DNA of 27,572 bases from LMUY01 sp964245495 (GTDB lineage Bacteria; Pseudomonadota; Alphaproteobacteria; Acetobacterales; Acetobacteraceae), in NCBI GenBank assembly GCA_964245495.1, contig CAXTNC010000016.1, positions 1 through 27,572 on the forward strand. The letters run 5' to 3'. The notes below the pieces were generated by a model that saw only the letters and a program-made list of their open reading frames with translations, ran no database searches and was not told the DNA's origin. Shown here piece by piece: positions 22,242 to 27,572 of the stretch; position 1 is the first letter of the stretch; each line of letters begins with the position of its first letter. The position numbers and the translations under genes are program-made.

Positions 22242-23867
22242 TCAGAACACCTGGCGGAAGATCACGAACAAGGACCCGGCGATCACCATGGCGGCGGGCA
22301 GCGTCATGACCCAGGCCAGCGCCATGTTGCGCAGCGTGCCCCATTGCAGGCCGGAGCCGTTGGCCGCCATGGCGCCGGCCACGCCGCTGGACAGCACGTG
22401 GGTGGTGGAAACGGGCAGGCCGAAGATGTCCGCCAGCCCGATCGTCGCCGCGGCCACGATCTCGGCCGAGGCGCCCTGCGCGTAGGTCAGGTGGGTCTTG
22501 CCGATCTTCTCGCCGACCGTGACCACGATGCGCTTCCAGCCCACCATGGTGCCGAGGCCGAGCGCCAGCGCCACCGACACCTTCACCCAGGTCGGGATGT
22601 AGCGGGTGCCGCCGTCCAGCGCCCCGCGCAGCGCCTTGAGGCGGCCCATGTCCTCGTCGCTGTAGCCCTCGGGCTTGGCCCCCATCGCCCGCACCGCGTC
22701 GGAGGCGAGGAACATGTCGTTGCGGACGTTCTGGGTCGCTGCCGCCGGGATGGCCTTCAGCGCGCCGTTGGCCTGGACCTGGCGGGCGATGTCGCCGGTC
22801 AGCGCGGCCAATGCCGCGTTCACGGCAGGCGTGTTGACCTGCTTGGTCTTCAGCGCCTCGCCCACCGCGTCGCGGGCCGCCTGCGCGCTCACGGGCGCGG
22901 CCCCGCCGGCATGGGCCTGGAACACGCCCTGCGCCTCGTGCGTCGTTTGCAGGAAGCCGGGCGTGGCCGACTCCGGGATGGCGCGGTTCAGCGCGTAGGC
23001 GGTGGGAGCGGCGCCGATCAGGATGAGCATGATGAGGCCCATGCCCTTCTGCCCGTCGTTGCTGCCATGGAAGAACGAGACGGCCGTGCAGGTCAGCACC
23101 AGCAGGCCGCGGATGGGCGCGGGCGGCGGCTCCCTGCCTTCCGGCGCCTGGTAGAGCGCCTTGGACTTGACCACCGCCTTCATGGCCAGCAGCAGCCCGG
23201 CCGAAAGGATGAAGCCGATCACCGGGCTGAACAGCAACGCCTCGAACACGTTGACCGCCTGCCCCCAGTCCACGCCGGAGGTGGCGCCGCCGCCCGTGGC
23301 GCCGAGCAGCTGGTTGGCCACGCCCACGCCCAGGATGGAGCCGATCAGCGCATGGGACGAGCTGTTGGGCAGGCCGAGCGCCCAGGTGCCGAGGTTCCAG
23401 ATGATGGCGGCGATCAGCAGGGCGAAGATCATCGCGTAGCCGGCGCTGCTGCCCGCCTGCAGGATCAGCTCGACCGGCAGCAGGTTGACGATGGCGTACG
23501 CCACCGCCCCGCTGGAGGTGAGCACGCCGAGGAAGTTGAACGAGCCGGACCAGACCACGGCAACCAGCGGCGGCATGGCGTGGGTGTAGATCACGGTCGC
23601 GACGGCGTTGGCCGTGTCGTGGAAGCCGTTGACGAACTCGAATCCCAGCGCGATCAGCAGGGCCAGGCCCAGCATCACGAGGGTGCCGATCGCGAGGTTA
23701 TGCTCGCCGACCTTGCTGATGTCGGTCGCGATGCTGAAGGCGGCGTAGCCGAGGCCCGCGACCAGCACGAGGATGAAGGCGACGGCGCCCGCCTTGCGCG
23801 GCTTGCCGTCCAGCTTCGGCAGGCTGGCCGACGGGCCGGCCAGCCTGTTCATCATCGTGTCGGACAT
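22242..23867 (-). CDS. pit: Low-affinity inorganic phosphate transporter, PiT family
   Basis: 541 residues from ATG 23867 (GGGGAA five bases upstream; a GTG directly before it is the alternative). PiT proteins carry metal-phosphate complexes into the cell using the proton gradient. Both halves of the inverted PiT repeat are present: GFEFVNGFHDTANAVATVIYT near residues 75-95 and GLPVSTTHVLSSGVAGAM near 485-502. About ten hydrophobic spans are seen, divided by a hydrophilic loop of roughly 110 residues (about 310-420), as in E. coli PitA. No phoU-like DUF47 gene is beside it. A Pho-box-like element lies 56-73 bp upstream of the start. It is followed by aat after 29 bp. Confidence 0.95.
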   Translation of the reverse strand: MSDTMMNRLAGPSASLPKLDGKPRKAGAVAFILVLVAGLGYAAFSIATDISKVGEHNLAIGTLVMLGLALLIALGFEFVNGFHDTANAVATVIYTHAMPPLVAVVWSGSFNFLGVLTSSGAVAYAIVNLLPVELILQAGSSAGYAMIFALLIAAIIWNLGTWALGLPNSSSHALIGSILGVGVANQLLGATGGGATSGVDWGQAVNVFEALLFSPVIGFILSAGLLLAMKAVVKSKALYQAPEGREPPPAPIRGLLVLTCTAVSFFHGSNDGQKGMGLIMLILIGAAPTAYALNRAIPESATPGFLQTTHEAQGVFQAHAGGAAPVSAQAARDAVGEALKTKQVNTPAVNAALAALTGDIARQVQANGALKAIPAAATQNVRNDMFLASDAVRAMGAKPEGYSDEDMGRLKALRGALDGGTRYIPTWVKVSVALALGLGTMVGWKRIVVTVGEKIGKTHLTYAQGASAEIVAAATIGLADIFGLPVSTTHVLSSGVAGAMAANGSGLQWGTLRNMALAWVMTLPAAMVIAGSLFVIFRQVF

Positions 23868-23922
23868 CACGTTCCCCGCAAGGCAGCCGCCCGGTGCTTA
23901 GCCAAGTTGGCCGAGGCATGAG

Positions 23923-23940
23923 ATGTCGTTTCCATGACAT
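23923..23940 (-). promoter_or_regulatory. Pho-box-like element upstream of pit
   Basis: On the minus strand the 18 bases read ATGTCAT-GGAA-ACGACAT, compared with the PhoB box of two CTGTCAT repeats separated by four bases: six of seven positions match in the first repeat and four of seven in the second. It ends 56 bp before the pit ATG, inside the 91-bp gap after xthA. The same bases also form an inverted repeat (ATGTC...GACAT), so another dimeric regulator is possible. Confidence 0.35.
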
Positions 23941-23958
23941 TGACGCTCCGGCGCGCCG

Positions 23959-24765
23959 CTACACGTCCAGCGTGACCGCCACCGGCACGTGGTCCGACGT
24001 GCGCGGCCAGTCCCGCGCCTCCTTCAGCACCGCATGGCTGCGCAGGGCGGGCGCCAGGTCCGGCGTGACCCACACATGGTCCAGCCGCCGGCCGCGGTCC
24101 GAGGCGCGCCAGTCCTGGTTGCGGTAGGACCACCAGGTGTAGAGCTTCTCCCCTGCCGGCACGAAGTGGCGCAGCGCGTCGTGCCATCCCGCGCGCAGCC
24201 AGGCGGCCATGTGCTCCACCTCCACGGGCGTGTGGCAGACCACGTCCAGCAGCTGCTTGTGGCTCCACACGTCATGCTTCAGCGGCGCGATGTTGAGGTC
24301 CCCCACCAGCACGCCGCGGCGCAGCCCGGGGCGTGCGGCGAACCAGTTCGTGGCCTGCGACACGAAGGCGAGCTTGTGGGCGAACTTGGCGTTGAGCGCC
24401 GGGTCCGGCACGTCGCCCCCGGCGGGGACGTAGAAGTTGTGCAGCTCCAGGGGTCCCGAGGGCAGGTGCAGCGCCACCTGCAGGTGCCGGCAGTCGCCCT
24501 TGCCGCACCAGTCGGGCGCCGCATCCTCCACCGCCAGGGGGATGCGGGACAGGATGGCCACGCCGTTGTAGCCCTTCATGCCGCGCCGGGCGACGTGCGG
24601 GTAGCCCAAAGCGGGCGGCCCGGCATCCGGGAACAGCCCGTCCGGCACCTTGGTCTCCTGCAAGCAGATCACGTCCGGGCCGAGCGCGTCCGCCAAGCGC
24701 TGCAGCAGCGGCAGGCGCAGGCGCAGCGAGTTGATGTTCCAGGTGACGATGCGCAGGGACGGCAT
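23959..24765 (-). CDS. xthA: Exodeoxyribonuclease III
   Basis: 268 residues, the standard length. XthA is the AP endonuclease and 3'-5' exonuclease of base-excision repair, acting on duplex DNA in the cytoplasm. Catalytic motifs of the endonuclease/exonuclease/phosphatase fold are complete: TWNINS (Asn10/Asn12), LQETKV (metal-binding Glu37), NFYVPAGGD, GDLNIAP with the Asp/Asn pair, RLDHVWV and the terminal SDHVPV Asp-His. The start at 24765 is the first Met and fits the family N terminus MPSLRIVTWN. It is the most upstream gene of the minus-strand run that continues with pit; the 91-bp gap and Pho-box-like site suggest pit also has its own promoter. The divergent gene starts 185 bp away. Confidence 0.96.
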   Translation of the reverse strand: MPSLRIVTWNINSLRLRLPLLQRLADALGPDVICLQETKVPDGLFPDAGPPALGYPHVARRGMKGYNGVAILSRIPLAVEDAAPDWCGKGDCRHLQVALHLPSGPLELHNFYVPAGGDVPDPALNAKFAHKLAFVSQATNWFAARPGLRRGVLVGDLNIAPLKHDVWSHKQLLDVVCHTPVEVEHMAAWLRAGWHDALRHFVPAGEKLYTWWSYRNQDWRASDRGRRLDHVWVTPDLAPALRSHAVLKEARDWPRTSDHVPVAVTLDV

Positions 24766-24908
24766 GACCCCGGGATGCCCCGGCGCCGGCGGCGGCGCAA
24801 GCGCCCGCGCTCCTCCGGAACCAGGACAAAGACGCGGGAACGTGACCGCTCTTGTTGCAAGCCTGCCGCAAATCGGCCATGGTGGGCCTCTATGCCGCCG
24901 TGCATGGC

Positions 24909-24927
24909 GACGGACGCTCCGTCCGTC
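24909..24927. repeat. Perfect 8-bp inverted repeat in the leader of the Tyr/Gly-rich gene
   Basis: GACGGACG (24909-24916) and CGTCCGTC (24920-24927) are exact reverse complements separated by CTC. The element ends 23 bases before ATG 24951, so it would be either an operator near the promoter or a stable hairpin in the mRNA leader. Function is not known. Confidence 0.6.
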
Positions 24928-24950
24928 CCGCTCTTGTCTGGGAATGCATC

Positions 24951-25262
24951 ATGAGCCCGAAGGTCAGTCTCCTGGTTGCTGTTCCGGTGGCGTTCGGCCT
25001 GCTCGCGGCCTCCACCCCGGCCAGCGCCTACTACTACCATGGCGGCTACGGCTACCACGGCTACGGGCACCGCGGGTTCGGCGTCGGCCCCGCCATTGCC
25101 GGCGCCATCGTCGGCCTGGGCGTGGGCGCCGCCATCTCCGGCGCCTATGCGCCGCGCTACTACGCGCCGCCGGCCTATTACGCCCCGCCGCCGGTCGTGT
25201 ACGCGCCGCCGCCGGTTTATTACGGCGCTCCGGCCTATGGTGCTCCCGGCTACTACCCCTGA
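24951..25262 (+). CDS. Small secreted Tyr/Gly/Pro-rich protein
   Basis: 103 residues. The signal peptide is clear (residues 1-25, VSLLVAVPVAFGLLAASTPASA, cut after ASA). The mature part starts with a Tyr/His/Gly-rich stretch (YYYHGGYGYHGYGHRG), has a glycine-zipper-like hydrophobic segment (AIAGAIVGLGVGAAISGA) and finishes with repeats of YYAPP/VYAPP and YYGAPAYGAP. Proteins of this composition are common in Alphaproteobacteria as periplasmic or outer-membrane-associated proteins without known function. ATG 24951 is preferred over an upstream in-frame ATG at 24852 because it starts directly at the signal peptide. A strong terminator follows the stop. Confidence 0.85.
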   Translation: MSPKVSLLVAVPVAFGLLAASTPASAYYYHGGYGYHGYGHRGFGVGPAIAGAIVGLGVGAAISGAYAPRYYAPPAYYAPPPVVYAPPPVYYGAPAYGAPGYYP

Positions 25263-25266
25263 GCCA

Positions 25267-25297
25267 AGGCCCCTCCGCCAGAACGGCGGAGGGGCCT
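25267..25297. terminator. Bidirectional hairpin terminator
   Basis: A perfect 13-bp stem, with arms at 25267-25279 and 25285-25297 (GGCCCCTCCGCC paired with GGCGGAGGGGCC plus an outer A-T pair), and a five-base loop AGAAC. It begins 4 bp after the stop of the secreted-protein gene and ends 1 bp before the stop codon of the convergent amidotransferase gene, so it can serve both. Confidence 0.85.
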
Positions 25298-25298
25298 G

Positions 25299-26087
25299 CT
25301 AGTCCGCGGCAGCGCCGACCGCGCCGGCCCGTGCCCGCACGGCCTCGCCGAACGAGGCGAGTATCCCGCGCGACACGCCGTCCGTGGCCCAGTCGTACTC
25401 CGGGTGCCACTGCACCCCCACCGCGAACCCGGGCGCCGTCGCCACCCGCACCGCCTCGATGGTGCCGTCCGACGCCACGCCTTCCACGGCAAGCCCGGCG
25501 GCAAGCCGGTCCACGCCCTGGTTGTGCAGCGAGTTGATGGCGATGGCCGTGCCGCCGGCGACCCGGTGCAGCCATCCGCCCGGCGTCACGCTCACCGAAT
25601 GGGCCTTGCCGGTCCGCACCCGGCTGTTCGGCTGCATCGGCGTCGAATGGTCCATCCGGCCCGGCAGGTCCTGCAGGCGCTGGTGCAGGGTGCCGCCCAG
25701 CGCCACGTTCAGCTCCTGCATGCCGCGGCAGATCCCCAGCAGCGGCAGGCCGGCGCGGAGGGCGGCGCGGATCAGCGGCAAGGTCACGCTGTCGCGCGCC
25801 GGGTCCTCCGGCGTGCCCTCCGCATGGGGCGGGCCGCCATACAGGCAGGGCTGCACGTTGGAGCGGCTGCCGGTCAGGATGATGCCGTCCAGGCGGGACA
25901 GCAGCGCCCGTACGTCGCAGGCGTTCCCGCTCGCGGGCAGCAGCACCGGCACGGCGCCCACCACCTGGTCGGTCGCGCGGACGTAGGTGTCGGAGGCGGC
26001 GTGGTTCGGCATCCCGAAGGTGCCGAACAGCTTGGTGCAGCACGAGATCCCGACCAGCGCCTTCATGACGGGATTATGGTCAGCCAT
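25299..26087 (-). CDS. Gamma-glutamyl-gamma-aminobutyrate hydrolase family protein (class-I glutamine amidotransferase, C26)
   Basis: 262 residues if ATG 26087 is used, 255 from ATG 26066 (MKALVGISCC), which fits the family N terminus better; neither has a clear ribosome site. The family cleaves gamma-glutamyl amides such as gamma-glutamyl-GABA in putrescine breakdown (PuuD). The class-I amidotransferase nucleophile elbow is GICRGMQELN (Cys120), and the His-Glu pair is in GVQWHPEYD; IILTGSRSNVQP and SLHNQGVD are further PuuD-type blocks. No other putrescine genes are near, so the substrate is open. An inverted repeat ACATTT-N7-AAATGT lies immediately upstream (26092-26110). Upstream on the same strand, lolA ends 49 bp away. 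Confidence 0.9.
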   Translation of the reverse strand: MADHNPVMKALVGISCCTKLFGTFGMPNHAASDTYVRATDQVVGAVPVLLPASGNACDVRALLSRLDGIILTGSRSNVQPCLYGGPPHAEGTPEDPARDSVTLPLIRAALRAGLPLLGICRGMQELNVALGGTLHQRLQDLPGRMDHSTPMQPNSRVRTGKAHSVSVTPGGWLHRVAGGTAIAINSLHNQGVDRLAAGLAVEGVASDGTIEAVRVATAPGFAVGVQWHPEYDWATDGVSRGILASFGEAVRARAGAVGAAAD

Positions 26088-26091
26088 TGCG

Positions 26092-26110
26092 ACATTTTGA
26101 AGTCAAATGT
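26092..26110. repeat. Inverted repeat directly upstream of the amidotransferase start
   Basis: ACATTT (26092-26097) and AAATGT (26105-26110) pair exactly around seven bases; allowing one bulge the arms extend to ACATTTTGA/TCAAATGT. It lies in the 49-bp gap after lolA, an AT-rich spot in a GC-rich background, and could be an operator for the downstream gene. It is too weak for a terminator. Confidence 0.45.
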
Positions 26111-26136
26111 GCAGGTGCAACGAAACCGCCCGCGGG

Positions 26137-26757
26137 CTACTGGTTGTTGCCGAAGAACTTGGGGTCGATGAAGGTGAACAGCGCCTGGTCGAACGTTCCG
26201 CCCAGCTGCGGGTCGATCAGGCTGACGCGGGTTTGCTGCCGCTGCGCGTCCAGCACCACCCAGGACCGCAGCACCAGCGGCGCGTCGGCGAACACCAGCG
26301 TCAGCGAGCCTTCCGCCGGCGTCGCCGTGCGCAGCAGCGTGACCTGGAGCTGGCCCGGGTAGCGCGTCACCTGCGTCACCGTGACATCGCCCGCCAGCTT
26401 CAGGTTGTCCTGCAGCAGCAGGCCGAGCGGGGTGCGGGTCAGCGGGATGTTGCTGGTCTGGTTCAGCTTGGAGTCGTTGAACACCAGCAGGCCATGGCCG
26501 GCCACCAGCAGGAACGGCGCCGGCGGGTCGTACTGGAACCGCATCCGGCCCGGCCGCTGCAGCCAGGCGGTGCCGCCGCTGGCGCCGCCGTTCGGGGCAA
26601 GCTGCTCGAAGCGGGCCTTCAGCGTGCGGATGCCGTTCAGGTAGGCCTCGACCCGGGTGATGTCCGCCCGGTCCTGCGGCGTCTGCGCCGGCTGGGCCTC
26701 CGCACCGGCGGGCAGCAGCGCGGCGGGCAGCAGGGAAAGGAAGGCTCGGCGGTTCAT
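26137..26757 (-). CDS. lolA: Outer-membrane lipoprotein carrier protein LolA family
   Basis: 206 residues from ATG 26757, chosen because it starts at a twin-Arg-like, hydrophobic signal peptide (MNRRAFLSLLPAALLPAGAEA); an upstream frame beginning at 26802 only adds non-conserved residues. LolA is the periplasmic chaperone that takes lipoproteins from LolCDE and delivers them to the outer membrane. Family blocks visible are VEAYLNGIRTLKARFEQ, GTAWLQRPGRMRFQYDPP, LLVAGHGLLVFNDSKLNQ, RTPLGLLLQDN and the C-terminal strand VSLIDPQLGGTFDQALF. The gene lies 31 bp after the modC stop, so it may be read from the same transcript, though the roles are unrelated. Confidence 0.9.
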   Translation of the reverse strand: MNRRAFLSLLPAALLPAGAEAQPAQTPQDRADITRVEAYLNGIRTLKARFEQLAPNGGASGGTAWLQRPGRMRFQYDPPAPFLLVAGHGLLVFNDSKLNQTSNIPLTRTPLGLLLQDNLKLAGDVTVTQVTRYPGQLQVTLLRTATPAEGSLTLVFADAPLVLRSWVVLDAQRQQTRVSLIDPQLGGTFDQALFTFIDPKFFGNNQ

Positions 26758-26788
26758 GGGGCGGCAGTATGCCATTTCCGGGCCGTCC

Positions 26789-27572
26789 CTACCAGGGAGC
26801 AACCCTGACGGCCTCGATGGCGACCGACTTCACCAGGGCCAGCACGGGCGCGCCCGGCGCCAGATGGAGACGCTCCACCGCGTCCGGCGTGACGCGGGAC
26901 AGCAGGGCCGGGCCGCCGAGCGCGACCTCCACCAGGGCCGAGCGCCGCGCCGGGTCGGGCAGGATGGCGCGCACGGCGCCGGGCAGCACGTTGTGCAAGC
27001 TGAGCGCCCCGGACACCGCCGCGGCTTCCGGCCCGGCCAGGATGACCTCGCGGGCCGCGATGCGGACGCGGATGGCCGCGCCCTGCGCCGCCGCCAGGGC
27101 AGGAACCAGCAGCGCCAGGCCGTCCGCCTCCAGCCGGGTCAGGCCGCGCCCAGGGTCGTGGCCAGCCACCCGGCCGTCCAGCACCGCCGCCGCGTCGTCC
27201 CGGGCCGCCAGCGGCAGGTCCGCGCGGGCCGACAGCGCGGCCAGCGGCCCGGCCGCGACCACCCGGCCGCGCTCCAGCAGCACCAGCGCGGCGGCGAGCT
27301 GCACCACCTCGTCCATCGCGTGCGTCACGTAGAGCATCGGCAGGGCGAAGGCGGCGCCCAGGCGGTGCAGGTAGGGGATGATCTCCGCCTTGCGCGCGGC
27401 GTCCAGGCTGGCGAGCGGCTCGTCCAGCAGCAGCAGGCGCGGCTGGGCGAGCAGGGCGCGGCCGATCGCCACCCGCTGCCTTTCCCCGCCGGACAGGGCA
27501 TGGGGACGCCGCCGCAGCAGGGCTTCCAGGCCGAGCAGTCCCACCACGTCGTCGAAGCGCACGGGGCTGGGC
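26789..27572 (-). CDS. modC: Molybdate ABC transporter ATP-binding protein ModC (partial, 5' end outside window)
   Basis: 261 in-frame residues are visible; the frame is open to the window edge, so the Walker A motif lies outside. Present are the ABC signature LSGGERQRVAIGRALL, Walker B RLLLLDEPLASLD and the H-loop YVTHAMDEV. The C-terminal part is a TOBE/MOP-type molybdate-binding domain (LSLHNVLPGAVRAIL, then VTPDAVERLHLAPGAPVLALVKSVAIEAV), which separates ModC from generic importers. ModC energises molybdate uptake through ModB and the binding protein ModA, expected just outside the window. Molybdate is needed for MsrP-type enzymes, but no such enzyme is seen here. Confidence 0.93.
   Translation of the reverse strand, partial: PSPVRFDDVVGLLGLEALLRRRPHALSGGERQRVAIGRALLAQPRLLLLDEPLASLDAARKAEIIPYLHRLGAAFALPMLYVTHAMDEVVQLAAALVLLERGRVVAAGPLAALSARADLPLAARDDAAAVLDGRVAGHDPGRGLTRLEADGLALLVPALAAAQGAAIRVRIAAREVILAGPEAAAVSGALSLHNVLPGAVRAILPDPARRSALVEVALGGPALLSRVTPDAVERLHLAPGAPVLALVKSVAIEAVRVAPW

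Noticed and set aside
1..27572. CRISPR arrays, tRNA genes, insertion sequences, phage genes, toxin-antitoxin or defence clusters
   Set aside because: No regularly spaced repeats, cloverleaf sequences, transposase or integrase motifs were seen on either strand.

Overview
This window looks like chromosomal DNA from a very GC-rich alphaproteobacterium, most probably of the Acetobacteraceae/Rhodospirillales type; the genus cannot be fixed from sequence alone. Signs are strong G/C preference at third codon positions, a glycolate-oxidase glcD-glcE pair, a stand-alone zinc-free ribosomal protein L36, an alphaproteobacterial long form of MsrQ, a QueD with the SRRIHGH motif and a CtrA-type TTAA-N7-TTAAC box. 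No tRNA, rRNA, transposase, integrase, phage gene or CRISPR array was found, so most of the window is ordinary core genome.

Layout. 1-2514 (minus): glcD followed by a glcE whose C-terminal part is replaced, in frame, by a CrtC/AttH-like lipocalin-type sequence running off the window edge; glcF is not seen. 2627-4402: a secreted royal-jelly/Yellow-type beta-propeller protein (+), rpmJ (-) and a small two-helix membrane protein (+). 4409-13479: a large AsmA-type membrane/periplasmic protein (-) diverging from glnE (+), which is translationally coupled to a PrxQ-type peroxiredoxin, then pepN. 13480-15513: a small Trp-rich acidic protein and a membrane fatty-acid desaturase, the latter behind the most AT-rich stretch of the window, which carries a perfect CtrA-like site and spaced direct repeats.

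15558-18100 (minus): a two-gene signalling unit, a FIST-domain sensor (NosP-like) followed 2 bp later by a GAF/histidine-kinase-like protein that has lost its phospho-acceptor histidine and its ATP-binding motifs. 18249-24765 (minus): a long co-directional run xthA, pit, aat, two tandemly duplicated secreted proteins, msrQ, queE, queD; from aat to msrQ every junction is a 4-base ATGA or GTGA overlap. A Pho-box-like element lies in front of pit. 24951-27572: a Tyr/Gly/Pro-rich secreted protein with a strong bidirectional terminator, a class-I glutamine amidotransferase of the PuuD type, a LolA-type lipoprotein carrier and the 3' part of modC.

The most unusual items are the glcE/CrtC-like chimera, the FIST plus pseudo-kinase pair, the duplicated secreted proteins locked to an msrQ that has no msrP beside it, the QueD without the usual catalytic cysteine, and the CtrA-like and Pho-like boxes. 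Apart from the chimera, which may be an assembly artefact, these are variants of known families and not a clearly new system.
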